Shown in pieces: positions 28,701 through 43,100 of a stretch of DNA of 64,000 nucleotides. Under the pieces are notes generated by a model. It was not told the origin of the DNA and made no database searches. It was given only the letters and a program-made list of their open reading frames with translations. Origin of the DNA: Heterobilharzia americana (taxonomy: Eukaryota > Platyhelminthes > Trematoda > Strigeidida > Schistosomatidae); the NCBI GenBank assembly GCA_944470555.2, contig OX104134.1, positions 99,442,701 to 99,506,700 on the forward strand, given 5' to 3'. A program made the translations under genes and the position numbers. The number at the start of each line of letters is the position of its first letter. The stretch's first letter is position 1.

Positions 28701-31700
28701 AAAATATATGCAAAATAAAATGATTACTAGAAAAACCAATTTTTCATAGTTTATTCAAAAGTTAACATCAAGAAACTGTCACAACATTGATTATGATTTC
28801 AAGTTGGTATTCAGTGTAGACTGACAACAGTTGCAGGAACAATGGAAGCCTGGGAATATATTTCATTCTTTACGGTTTTAAAATGATGGAGGATGTTTGT
28901 AGCTGAAGAGGAGGATGTTAAATGTATTGCATTCTCTGAGATGTTTGGTTTAATCATGGAACGTTTATTATCATGATTACATTTTATGACTTTTTTTTCA
29001 ATTATCCACCTTGATAGGGCAATGGTTATCAACAGTAGATGAATCTTAGAGATGATAAAACCATTCGATGTTTAAACTATAAAATCCCTCAATATTATTA
29101 AAAAGTATGCCAAGACCTCTAAACATTAAGAGGATGAAGAAAACTATCTCGACTGCACATCACTTCAAGTGACGTAGGTTCCCAATTCCTGAAGTTGTAT
29201 CAGCTTTCTCAATGTAATACAACCCCTCCTATTGATTATCATAAACTACTGATACAACTAAATAATTTTATCATCTTGACTATGAGATAACTATGGTTTA
29301 GAAGACTAGTATTGATACTGGGTGATGATGGAAGGCGGCAGGATTCGAACCAGAGACCACCGGGTTCTCAGCCCGATGCTCTACCAACTGAACCACGAAG
29401 TCACCCAGTATAAATAATGTTAGATAACGGGAGACATTCCGCAGATAATCCAGCTTGATTTAGTTTTCATGCTTGTTGAAACTCATCAAGAAAGGCGTAT
29501 CTCACCAACCACTAGAATGTTCACAGACTACGATGGAATGAGTTACACCGTTGTGTGAAGACTAATGGGAACTACCTGGCTGCCGAAAACTTAGTAGGTG
29601 GAGATGGCTTCAAACCCATGACCCCATGGTTGGAAGCAAGTCATACCTCTTCAGGATACAACAAGGACGTAGCATAAGTTGATAAACTTCTGACAACTGT
29701 CTCCTGTTAACCACCAGGACTACCAAGATGCATCGTGGATTAATTTGATAACTAAACTGCAAAAACTTAGTCAATAGAGTTGAATTAGTTCTGAACAGTA
29801 GATTAGATGGTAATAATTGTTAACCAGTGAGAGATTAATTCAAAACCCTCTCCATACCTTAAGAAAAAACACTATACAATTTAACAAAACACTGACAAGA
29901 TAAAACTATTCAATGTAGAACCATTTTTACACTTATTTCACGTTAATCCTTGGTACGATCGATTATTTTCTTAAACATTAGTTTTTGGTGTGTACTGTTA
30001 AACTTACAATAATAATAATAATAATACTGTATCGATTCACGTCGACACAATAACAGTCAACCTTGAGACATCCAGTTACAGTGACTATTAGCCAACAGAG
30101 ACTGATCAATTGGATCCAGTATTATAAGAATCCACGAGAAAATGACAAGCATTATTAAGTAAATCATGTACACCTTACATAATTACATTTGTACACACTA
30201 TACTGAAGTCTTTCATTGAATATTTTCTCTACAAATATTAACGTGATGATAATGATGATGAACGGACAATTATGTATCAGGCATTTACTTAGGGTAACCA
30301 GACAAGACCCTTAATCATCATCATCCATCCATCCGTCCATACAAATCAACATAGGACAAGGCATTACTGCTTAACCGTCCAAGTTGCCATACCTCATTTC
30401 AAGTACATCAACGAAAAAGGCAGTCAGGCGCAAGATGAACAAAAGAAAATTCAGTCAAAACAAATATAAAGTACTAGAAGAGAGAAGGAAGAATGAGAAA
30501 ATCGTGAGTTCGGCATAGCGACGTCAAGATAACGATAATGTGTGTATACATCTGTGCCACTGACATCGGTTCTCAGCCATATCACCACTGGTTTCTCTTG
30601 TCTCGCGGACACCAACCACCTAGTCTACATAGCACCACATGGTTCAAACAAACAGTCAAACACTTCATACATTGATGCCATGTTCTAGTCTGGCCGCCTA
30701 GAGCCTTTTTCCAGCTTGAACCTACTTCGGCCAACATTGTGTGACGGGGGCAATCGGTGACTAGACATGCATAACACGTGTTCCAACCATCTCAGTCGAT
30801 GAAGGTTAACAACCTCGTCAACCGACTTACCTCTTCTCCCTTAAACTCCACGCCTGACTTCTGCGTTACTCACGCGGTGAAACCACGGAATACGGCCCAT
30901 ACTACGAACGCAGCGGTGGTCAAACATCTGAAGCCTTCTCATGTCTTCAACCTTCAATGACCATGTTTCACAAGTATACAATAGAATTGACCGGACTGCT
31001 GTGCGGTACATGCGATCCTTAATAGACAACCAGATATCACGGCGGCGCCACAGATGGCATAAGTTGGCAAGACTCAGCTGATCTTTTTGTATTCGTGCGG
31101 AGATTTCATCGCCGGCTGATCCACCAGGGTAGGGCTGATCCCACTTCCCAGGTAAGTGAAGTGGTCGACAAACTCCACCACCTCACTCTCCACTGTTATC
31201 CGAAGCACCACTGAACACCAATCCTGGAGCAAGAATTTACATTTGGGTCGTGAGAAACGCATTCCAAACATTCTCAAATTGTCACTCAAAGTGTTCACAA
31301 GACCCTCAATGATTCAGGATGATGAGATATGGTCAACAGTTGAGTCCCATAGTTTAATTAGTGGAATAGTGGACCAGTTATCAGAAGGTCACTCGTTCGA
31401 TTCCTATCAGCAACCCAGATTCCTACTTCACCTTCAATCGTTATACTGTATAAATGCATAATAGTCCAATTCAGAGTGGTTACAACGATTAGTGAGATTA
31501 TGAGTAAGTAAGTCATACATTTTATTTGGGCATTTAAAATAATCATCAACCAAAAACACCCATTATTGTTGAAACAAAACAATGCGTAAGCAAGTATTAT
31601 CTAAAGAGGACTGACTGAGATTACAGTAAAGAGAATGATGTTAAAGTAAGAAGCGTGGCTTGGTGGACAGAGAAAAGATATATGTCAAGTTGTTATTCAT

Positions 31701-34082
31701 CGTAGACTGACATCAGTTGGAGGAACAAAGGAGACCTGGGAGTACTGGACAGCTGTTTCGTCCTAGTATGGGACTCCTCAGCAGTGCGCACCCGCGACCC
31801 CACACCAGCAGGGATCGAACCCGCGACTTTCATGTTCCGCGGCCAGCGCATTACCATTGAGCCACTGGGTCAGAATCCAATGCTTCATATTTCAACTTCT
31901 GTTAGCTCACGATATAGAGCAACCGCCACCCAATGTCATCGTTGAGTATCTGCCCTCACGGCCATTAGGCTTGACTCCACCGGTCACGACTTCTGTCTGT
32001 AAAATTTGTGAGAACCTGCATCAACTGAAGTGGTTAACTTATATGTTAGATAAACCAAGCCACCTTAGACATCACCTGATATAATTCAGTTATAATATAT
32101 AGCTCAGTTATCTAATTAAAGAGATAAGGGTCGAGTGTACTGTCGTGTAGTCTGCTCTGTATGGTTGTGAAATGTGGCTATTAAGGGTAGAGGGTGTGAG
32201 TAAGCTTCAGGTGTTTGACCACCACTCCCTTCATAGCATACATAGGCCACGTTGTCATCTCAACAAGTGAGTAACGCAGAAGTGAGATGTAGAGTTTTAA
32301 GGGGGAGAGGAAAATCAGTTGATACAGTTGTATCACGCATGCTCAATTACCGTCTACCTCGTCATACGGCTGTGGCTGAAGTAAGTTTAAGCCAGATGAA
32401 GATTATGGGTGGCCAGACTGAAACATGGCATCGTTGCACGAAATCTCTGACTGTCGGTCTGAGTCATGTAGAGACGCAGACTAGTAAGTTTGGGATCCAC
32501 AAGACGACAGAAACCAGTAGTTCGAGACTCCAAGTGATGGCTCAGAATCCAAGTCAGTAGCGCAGATGTATTTACACGTTATCTCTTTCATTCTCAAATA
32601 AAAGGTGGTAACTCTGACAATCCATACAAGATTTTCAGTTCTTAGTCGCTATGTGTGCAAACGAGTCAGAAGAGAGAGAGAGGGGGGGGAGAGGGGGAGA
32701 GGGGGGAGAGAGAGAGGAAGAGAGAGAGATACACGAGCAACGATCATCACATCATCACGCACATCAGAATCTATGTATAAACATATAGAGAACTTACCAA
32801 ACTGATAACTGTGTAGAATTGACAACTAAGACCGCACAAACTATCTGTTTCCAAGTGATCGTCATAGATATGGTTTTGAATCAATGATGAATAAGACTAC
32901 ACATGGAGATGAATGAAATAATCACATTTTTTTTCATAGAGGGAAGAAAAAAAGAAACAATAAAAATTAACAAATAAAAGGACACGAGTATTGAAGAAAA
33001 ACAACGATACACGAATGGTACTGACAGATAAATTAAGTACTTTTGAGTGCTTAAATCATCTAGCAAACAGGAATGATTGGTAGGAGAAGGGGTTGATACA
33101 TAGATTGTGATGAATAAAACAAAGTGAGGCAAATTACAACCAGATTGACAATAATAATCAAACGTACTACTCTGTGTATCGAACTAAAGACTATATCTAC
33201 AGTATGAGGGATGTTAAAACTACAAAGTGGTTGCTCAAACTGAGATGGGATCAAATGCATCAATTGATTAAGCTTGTAACAGCTTTCAGCAGTATCATTT
33301 CAAGGCTTCACTAAGATACCGCCAGATGGGTGCATCATATGTAATTTGCTTCACAAGTAAACTATATATTATTACTGCATTACATTCAGTGAGTTCTGCA
33401 ACTTACTTCCTAGACACAATAAAAGACGTCAGAGTTCCTCCTCGCTTATTCTTTCCGGTCATCCATCTGATCTTCAGTATCCAATGAGCTTAGGTGGCAG
33501 TTATTCATGTGATGTATGTCTATAGTTTGTTGGAAATGCCTTTTGTAAAGAGCCGATTCTCCTAATCATCACATAGAAGCACTGTCTTACTTGACTGACA
33601 TTAGTGTTGGAAAATCCAGACATTGTGCACGCTTTATGCTGGGTCCAGTACAGTGCAGTGCAGTGGTGTGGGGTAGATCTTCACACTGATTTCAGATTAA
33701 TGAAGGTCTATCTTGCTGTCTTTCCGGTCATGGCTTTGACGTCCTTATCTGTGCCTGTAACGCCTGTAGTTGAAACGATGCTCCCTAGGTCTAGGTAGAT
33801 GAAAGAGACTACTTCCTTTAGACTTCTATCGGTAATGGTGATTGGTGCTTGTTGTTGTGGTACTGTTGGTTGGGTATCTTCATCACCTCTGTCTTCTCTA
33901 CGTTCACTTGAAATCCCATCTTCACTGCCCTGCCTCTTCTACCAACTTGTTAGTTTTCGCCTATAGATCTTCCAGTTGGTGTAACATTAGACATAAATCA
34001 TCATCAGCGAAATCCTTATCTTCGAAGGTCTTTTCATTGATCCAGCATATGCCCCTCTTCTCGCTCCTCATAGTTTGTTCCA

Positions 34083-34127
<45 letters not shown>

Positions 34128-37100
34128 ACGGGGATTCAAATTTATCAAAAGAATTATACAATAATCAACTGAGCAACTCACTTCTTAGACAGAATAAAAG
34201 ACCTCAAGATAGACAACGATAAAAAATGGCGTCTTTCGATGTCACTACACTTTTCACTTCAATCAGGCAAAATCTCATTGAAGAAATAATCAATACTCTT
34301 CTCATTAATGAACAGGACTTTCGAAAGTATACGCAAACTACTTCCACAAAGTTGGTACAACTAGTCTATCTGTCTAACAATGTAATTTCAGTTCAACGAG
34401 GAGATGTCCAGATGAACTGCCATAGACTTACCTACCAATGTTCAAACTGATAGCTGAAGTAAGGATGCAGAGGTTGAAATCACTTGTCATTTCAATAATC
34501 AAGCTAAAAAATTTGCATTTCTCATGTTATGCATCTCTTTTGTAATGCTCAAAAATGTGAATTGAAAAACTAAACCTATGAAAGTATTCGATTCATAAAA
34601 GCAGAAGAAGAAAATAGCAAAACTGCATTCCTAAGCATTCTTAATCAGTAGAACACACATGATCAAACCTCAAAAATCCAGGTGTTGACTAAAAATCAAA
34701 TTTTCAACAACAAAATTATCAGCTCAACTTCTCACAAGATGAGTTGTATACAAGCACAGTTCACAAATGCCAAGAATTTATAGTAGCTCTCAACAGTTAT
34801 GGAAGTCAGATGAAAATCGCCTTTACAAAGTGTTCCGAAGCAATGACTATCAAGGTCAACCTAAGCGTCAAGTGCCTATCATTAAAATATACATGAGGAA
34901 ATGATCTGGACCTAAAATGAACACAGATCAGAACATAAAGCAGAGTGACAATTCGTTACAAAGCAATTTGTCCAGTTAAAAACAGTGTCGAATAATCACT
35001 ATAATATCTTGGATATTTTGCTTCCTTAGCAAATCTTCAGTCACCTTGACAACCGAAAGTGCAGAGAACCATTAAGATAGGAAATAACAAAGTTATTATT
35101 ACTTTAAGATTGTTTACCGTTGTATTTGTTACAACGATAACAGAACACTTAATAAATACTTTATACATCACGTTTTCATCTAGCTTATAAATAAACAAAC
35201 TAATACAGTAACGTGAAAGGAAATTAAAAATCGAAACACTGACAATTGTTAAACACTTCAGAGTTCACATGAATGTCAACTGCTGTGTTGTGGTTTTTTC
35301 TTAAATCCCAAAAATATATTAAAAGAAAACAAGTACCACCGTCATTGACAAGGAAGGCTTTATTATGGCTATACGGAGTACATTGTATCAGTTAATTCAC
35401 AGAGAATCTCAGAAAGTCAGTAGAGAGAATTACGCCCCATTCAGTTTGTTTCATTGCACAAAATGACGTGTAAGTAGACAGATAATATCAACCATATGAT
35501 TGGTATTACTGTTCAGCAGTTTAGACGACTATAATCTACACCGATAAAATGAGATGACAGTTAGCAAGAAGAACAGGGAAGTGGAAAGTAATAGTTATAA
35601 TACCAATTGTCGTAAACAACTGAATGATAAAGATGAAGAGAAATGACGATGCACGACACCATGGTTTAGATGAATATACAACATGAATGTAACTGTACCG
35701 TTGCAAACCATTACATTAGTAATGTAGAGATTAAACGTAGAAGCTAAGTAAGATGTAAGTCAGTTGATGAAGTTGGAAACTCTCATCAATTCAATTGACT
35801 GGGGGATGTGGTAACCATTTCTGGTCACCCACCAGCCTCGATAGGCTATGTTAACTGAGGCCAAATTAGACTGAAAAAAACTTAAAAGTGATGGGATGAT
35901 AAAAGAGGTGTCAGTTCATCAACTCACTGACTGAAAATATGAACAGTGTATGGAATTTTGAACTTTTCAGTTGAGGTCCATGTGACGACTTGAAATGATG
36001 GTTAGAGAGTTTAGGTAATATGTTTCAGAAGCGATGTGAGTGGCGCAGATGCACATCTAAAGATTATCTTCATCCTAATCATCATATTGAAGTTCATTAT
36101 CGTTTTACTTCTTTTTCTCTTCATATGATTTCCTATATTTTTTATCTTGTGGTGCCATCTACCTTTCCCTAGGTCAACCGAGAGTATTGAAAGTGTGTGT
36201 GTTTACTTAGAATGTACTTACATGTTCAATTAGTAGGCAATGAATGACACTTATCGTAAAATGACTAGTAATACTACCTGGCAACTTTAATGTTGGTCGG
36301 CAGGGATAGGTTCGAACCTACAGCCAATCGGTTGACTGTCTGAACGAAACACATACAACTTCACTGAGAGTAACGACGATTAACAATAGACCCAAATTCA
36401 TTCTATTAGTCAAATGCGGTGAAATAATTTTTACCAAAAGATACTTTCTTACAAATAAGGGATACCTGATTTGCAATAGTACTGGTAGTCAACATGTTCC
36501 TAACAATCTAAATTTAGACGACACCTTCATAAGAGTACTATAACTTGATTATTAATGATGAACGGTTTATGAGAAATCAATCGATTTCCATGATGAATTA
36601 CAAAAAAAAAAGAAGTAAAAGTGAAATAAAACAATTCTGAGCAGTCGGAAACCAAGAAGTATTGAACAGTTGTTTCAATCAACTTTAAACACTTTACAGA
36701 GATAAACAAAACGGATCACAATATAAGTGGCTTACTAAAATTTTTTATCGAATATGTATACGCTATCAATAATTTATTTACAAAACATATGTATATATAC
36801 ACTAATGATGAGCAGTGGAATCCAGGATGTGAGTTTTGTCTTATTTAGGTGGGACTTATCAGCTAGATGAATATGTTATCCAATGAGTGATATTTTTATC
36901 ACCAAGACTCGGGTCCAGGACCAATCACTTTAAAGGTCAAAGATATCAATGACAAATATTTACAAGATATATAACATTAAAATATACTTGTTTATGTCGA
37001 AAGTCTTACTCTGGTAAATTCAATTGCAAATACGCATCGATAGAAATTATCCTTCAAGAGTACACTCATAATCAGACGTAACATTTCTTGCCGAACAGCT

Positions 37101-40100
37101 GAAATGGAATAAAACGTGAAAAAAAAATTACATGAGTTAAATGTTTAAAACTATAACTCAACGGTCACATTAAACATTTCAGCTAATTTATTCTAAGTAT
37201 TCAAGTTTCAACAAGTTCGCTACAGATTTGAATCAGGTTAAATCTACAGAGGTATAAATCGGTTCACAGAATGATCGCTAGCCGAAACTGTACAATCTAC
37301 ATGAGAAATTATATCAATATAGGACTTGATATTACTATGTAACGGTTCATTTTATCACAACTTAAATCAAGCGGGAACGTATCAAGGTGACCAACATGGG
37401 GGGGGGGGGAATAAAAATAAACTTTCAAAATCGAATGGAAGGAAGTTATCAAAAGAGAGCAAGCAGAAAATATTGAAAGTCAATATGACGATTAAGTTGA
37501 AGATAGTATATGAATGCATATGAACACCAATGAGAGCGATTATTAGTCATATTACCTAGAGTTGTCAAATATTCGATTTTGTTGTCACTTTGACACTAAT
37601 CGGGAAGTCTAGATTTCTCTGCATGGCTCAAACCAATGAAATGATGCTATCTTTTAAACTGATCGACTAGAGCCTTTCTCCAGTTTGAAACTACTACAAC
37701 CCACGTTATGAGACGAGACAGACATGAGTCACAGTCACCCGAGTCGATTAAGGTTTACCACTTCATCGACTCACGTTCTTTGTTATTTGTTCAAAAACTC
37801 TACGCATGACCTCTACGTTACTGAAGTGGTGACACCACAACATACGGTCTATATATGCTATGAAGGCAACAGTGGTCAAACACATTAAGTCACTTTATGT
37901 ACTCTGCTCTTAATGACCATATTTCACAACCATATAGTAGAACAGAGAGAAGTGCAACGCAGTACATTTGACCGTTTATAGGCGATCATATATCACAGAG
38001 GCACAATGATCGGTGTAAGTTAACAACAGATATACGAGACTTTTGCACATGCATTGAAATTTTATCGTCTACTGACCCATGAAGGCTGATCCAATTTTCT
38101 AGATAAGTGAGGTGGGTGGTGCTAGATGAAACACTAACGAAGACCAGTCCTCGAGCAATAATTTGGATTTAAGTGATGAGGAAGGATACCAAAAATTCTC
38201 GAATTGTCACTCAAAGTGTCCAGTACACTCTGCATCTAAATGACTCATAATTTAGTAACCAAACCGATACTATTGGTGTTCTATTACTTTCTTGGATTAT
38301 TATGTTGTTGCTAATTGATGAGCCCTTGTAATGCTACGCCTAAAACCCTTCACGTGGAGTTGATTGCGAATCTGTAGATTAATTAAAAATCCAAGTTTCG
38401 ATTACAACGAGCCAAAGCTGTCATTCGAATGAATGTCTTCACAAATAATTGATAATGAATAATGTGCCATGTACATAAACGAGAAACTAGATAAACAATT
38501 TATTAAAATTTCCAGTAAACGCAATATTTTATGCATTGTATCACTGAGATGAAAATTTAAGCGACCGGAACAGGCTGGCTGCCTTCAGGAAGTACAAATC
38601 ATGTGAAGACCAAATTGCAACGCTAAACTAAGTATCATCAAAGAAAAGAGTATAGAATGGCAGTCAACTCTACACCTCAACTTCATCGGCTTTGAAAAGG
38701 CCTGTGATGGAGGCGTCGAACGAGAAGTAATCTCCCAACTGCTCCAACACTACCGAACACCGAAAACCTTTATCAATCTCATTCAACAACCATATGAAGA
38801 TGCCACATTCCAAGTAATTCACAATAGGAAACTCCGTCATGCTTTTGAAGTAATGACAGCAGTAAGACAAGGCTGCCACCTACTATCACCCATGATATTC
38901 CTGATTGTGGTTGACTGGATCATGCAGCAAACAGTGGGGAACGAGAAGAGGGGGATACGCAGGACAGCAGGAAATAACCTAGAAGACTTGGATTTCGCCA
39001 ACGATGACTTGTGTCTGATGTCACACAAACTTGAAGATCTACAGGCGAAAACTAACAAGTTGACAGAAGAGGCGTCAAATCAGTACTCCTGTATGGTTCA
39101 GAGACTTGGCGCATTACGAAAGTCATTTCCAACAAACTACAGACATTCATCAACAACTGCCACCTACGCTGGCTCGCCACTCAAGATCAGATGGCCAGAA
39201 TAATAAGAATAAGCAACAAGGAACTCTGGCTGGGCAATGAACCAACCAAGAACCTATCACCTAACAAATATGCACTGGAAGCAAGTGGAGATGGATTGGG
39301 CATACACTGAGAAGGCCGATTGGGGACATCACGCGTCAGACCAGTCCCTCGAGTGGAACCCAGATAGGAAGTGACGAGTTGGGCGTACCAGCTGAGGATG
39401 AAATGGAGGAGATGGTGCGAGGAGGAAATGAGAGCTTGTGGGCTGTCGTGGAGCCAGGTTGAAAAGATTTCAGAGAACAGAGGGCATTGGAGACGTGCTA
39501 CTGAAGCCGTATGTTCCACTAGGAACCCAAGGGACAAATAATAATAATAGTAACTTTCCATCACAATCCGCTTCATTGTGACTGATTTTCAGTCATGTCA
39601 TCAAGAATCACCAACCATTAATTTCTATCTTCTCAAAGTCACCAGTCATGTAAACTACTGCACTGTGTCGCATGACAGCTTAAATCGATCGACTTTCTTT
39701 TACTAGGTTCTATGCTCCGATGTCTGTTTTTATATCTTTATCGAAGTAAATTAAAAGATGTGAATGCATCACAGTCCTTCCACACAAGTATCCATCTACA
39801 CAGGACTGTGAGTCAAACACACACACACACACACACACACTGAGTCAAAGAGTGAATAACACTTACCAAAACTACTTTCAGAATGAATGAAGTGAGTAGT
39901 TTTCGAGTTCAATACAGATGACTACAATTTATGCTTTCAAAGACCGACAAAAAGAAAAACACTTTTATAATACTCTAAAAGCTGTGGACAGATTAATTAA
40001 CAATAGAAGTTTACACATCAACTGCTACACTACGTAATAATGAAATGAAACCACTAATACTTACATCTCCATGTTAAGCTATGACGCTTCAATATATAAC

Positions 40101-43100
40101 ATAAAAATGAATCAGCATTGACAATTTCACCATGAGGTAATATAGGCAAAATTTCATCGGATTGATTTAATTTATCAACATTATCATTAGGGAAATGACC
40201 TAATAATGCATGACAAATAACCGGTCTTAAACTCGGCACATTATCACAAAATCGACGAAGCCATCGAATAAATAAGGTGAAAAATAATTCCATTGAATAA
40301 ACATCTGCATGTTGAGCTGTACAATACAATGGACGTGTAGACAGACTTGTAGAGGTACGCTGAAAACAACAATAAAAATCAGGAGGAAAAGTTTTTAGTT
40401 GGCATGAAACATTAGCAACTATATCGTGAATCTCTACTATAATCATTGATGGTAGCTTCGATTTCCAACTAAACAATCAGAATAGTTGTACTAACTGACA
40501 CTGCAACACACACACACACACACACTAATCCACATACTTATTCCTTCTCATGGGATTTTTATCAATCGGTTTCATTATTTCTTTTTCTGCTCACTCGTCT
40601 ATCTTTATTTCCCTTCAATCTACCCACTACTGTATTAATTTTTACACTGCTTCGATAAATAAATCGTCATCTCTTTAGATTTTTTTGCATTGTTAAACAC
40701 TATCAGCTTAAATTCACTGGCTGCTTGATCATTCTTGACAAATAAAAGATTGAAAAGGTTCGAAAGTCAGTGGAACTTGAGTACTGTGGTAGTGTATAAT
40801 TCACGTTAGTTTATTTGGTGGATGGTGCTGGATTTACTGGATTCGAAATCGAATCGAAATTCACTCATTAATCTTGTGTATGTCCGTGGAGTAGGCAATG
40901 AGCTACACATATAGTGAGCGTTAAATGATACTACCTGGCTGTTCAGGTCTCAGTAAGTTGGGCTGGGTTTGAACGCGTGACTCATCGTTTGGATGTCAAA
41001 TGCCTACAGATTCATTAGTGAGCTACATCCCCATCCAGTAAATAACACTATAAGAAAAAGCTAACAGAGCAATATGGAAACGTGTATTAACTCACACCAT
41101 AGATTAGAGATTAGTTACCAATACACTGAAGGTATAAAAGGATAACACAGCAACAATGGATAAAAAATGACGGAAAAAAGAGAAGCAGTCACCTAAAATA
41201 AACTAATAACACTCGCTGCTTTCATAATACATCACAAAAACAAAGAACTCAGAAAACAAAACAAAGGCTAGAACATGACTACCACTGTTTTCTATTCAGA
41301 AACATGTGATAATATCTGAAACCAATGAGTCACAAGATCTCCAGGGCCTTCGACCCAGAGATACTAACCCATTACTCATGTTCCGACCAGTTCTTTGGAA
41401 TAGTTCAAGGGTATTTCAGTATTGGTGCGCAATGAAGACTACATAAATGCAGACAGTAAACAGAAGAGTGGACTTTTACAACGTTGGATTATCCATAGCG
41501 TTAGCGAGATATTTGATTGCCCCCCCCCCATGGAGGGTAAAGTGTGCTGCATATCAGTTCGATAATTTCTATTATTATGAGACTGTGAAACATGACCGTT
41601 CTAGGTGGGGGGAAATGAAAAGTCTTTGAGTGCTTCACCACTGTTGCCATCGCAGAACTGTCTGTATATCGCGGAACCACTACGTTAGTATCACTGAGGT
41701 GAAGCATAGAGTCTTAGGTAAAACAGATGAGTTAGTTAATGAGGTTGTAAGCTTACAATGACTTAAGTGTTTGGGTCATGTATTATGCAAGTCTAGTTAT
41801 CATCTGGCCGTTCGTCAAATAACAGTTGAAGTACAGTAAGGCTTGAAAAAAGATTAAAGACTGTCAGATAAAACACTGCCATCAGTCCATTAAGTCTTCA
41901 ACTGTCGGTCCGAGCCCTGTAGAGGGTGTATGGACTTGGAAATTGGGATCCCATGACAGCCGAAGTTAATAATTGCAGACTGAATGCATGCGATATGGCT
42001 GTGAATCGATCATGGCAGTGTAGATGCTTGCACACTGTATCTTAGTCAAAACCCGCATGTCACATTTCGTTGTTTTCTTCACATTTTCCTTTTTATGAGG
42101 TTGTATAAATTTTGAATTGAATGTTTTCATCATTCCTTGTGTTTCAGTCAGTTGCCTCGTATCTTAAAGTTTTTAACTTGAGGTATAACAACTTAGAGCA
42201 TGATCCAGTAATATCATGTTGTTATTCACTGATTGTCTGTATTTCTCAATGCTGAAATTGGTTCAATCCTATATTCTTAAATTTGGTTGGATATTTACTG
42301 TCTAAGGGGCAGAGCAAATACTGAAAGGAAACGAAGTCGCTGAGGCATAGTCACACCGTTGTATTGTGTTTTTTTTGTTATACTAACACTAACCTTCAAA
42401 CCAACCAACTAGTGGATCACGGGTTCCAGGTTCGCTTCACCTACAGAGGTTTGGATAGTCAGGTAGTATCAATAAGTGTAGCTCTTCGTCTACTGCATAT
42501 ATGTGTGCAAGGCTGCTGATTCCTTTTCAGTCATTCAATAATTGTAAACAAAAAATATCAGAAAACAAAACGCGTAAGGAAGAAGTTTACTGACTAGATA
42601 TACGGTTATTGAACAAATATTCATTCCTCCACGTCAATATACAAAATTATAACCAAACTATTAATTGGGTAACCGGTTTTCTCGATTAAATCATACAATA
42701 TTCGAGGCTGTTATTCGTTTGAAGGGAATTGGAAAGTTCACATGGGAAAAGAGAGAGAGATGATGATGATAAAATTCGTGATACTGGCTCGGTTTCTTCG
42801 TAAATTTTGTATATTTTAATATACAAAGCCAGTGAAATATGCTTAGCTGTCACAGACTGTCACAGTATCCTAAAATGTTCACTGATCTATATACTGTTAC
42901 ACTAATTCTTTACAGCACTGTATTCAAATAAACTGTAACAACAACAATCATAACACAAAATATAAAGTGAAAATTTACTGGAAGATTGCTAACGTAGAAA
43001 GAAATCTACCGTTTTAGAAACTAATACATTAATTGTAGAACAATACCGAAAGTTTGTACTATATAGATGGACAAGAGTTTAAAAGGTTTTCGGTTAATTG

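Larger units (their letters stand above)
28043..32797 (-). other. UBR intron 9 (4.8 kb)
   Basis: Contains an RTE fragment (28130-28700), a tRNA-like SINE (29285-29405), a family C scrap near 29.6 kb, LINE-B copies in both orientations (30322-31345 minus, 32125-32600 plus), the best hammerhead SINE (31688-31880), and a GA-rich tract. Nothing recognised in 28.75-29.25 and 29.7-30.3 kb. Confidence 0.8.
32897..37009 (-). other. UBR intron 8 (4.1 kb)
   Basis: Contains antisense RTE (33425-34080), (TA)n, a Penelope-like scrap (34135-34450), a LINE-B fragment (35690-36060), a family C SINE and a hammerhead SINE (36800-36925). Nothing recognised in 34.5-35.6 kb. Confidence 0.8.
37099..40064 (-). other. 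UBR intron 7
   Basis: Contains an antisense LINE-B fragment (37640-38240), a truncated RTE (38563-39550) and a CA microsatellite at 39818-39840. A run of about 11 G sits at 37398. The rest is AT-rich. Confidence 0.8.

Noticed and set aside
29336..29405. tRNA gene on the minus strand with a GAG anticodon
   Set aside because: A and B boxes are good, but the acceptor stem does not pair, and the tail is shared with two other copies, so it is a SINE.
34084..34161. Open frames translating to YIYIYI at the three (TA)n arrays
   Set aside because: Pure microsatellite translation.
36466..36507. A 42-bp open stretch on the minus strand reading [14 protein letters not shown] between an AG and a GT
   Set aside because: It looked like the UBR FTVPTLA block, but the exon at 32798-32896 fits that block much better in length, sequence and phase.
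39187..39576. 129-codon minus-strand open frame, with relatives at 3654 and 39187
   Set aside because: Antisense of the RTE 3' end; conserved only because the repeat is.
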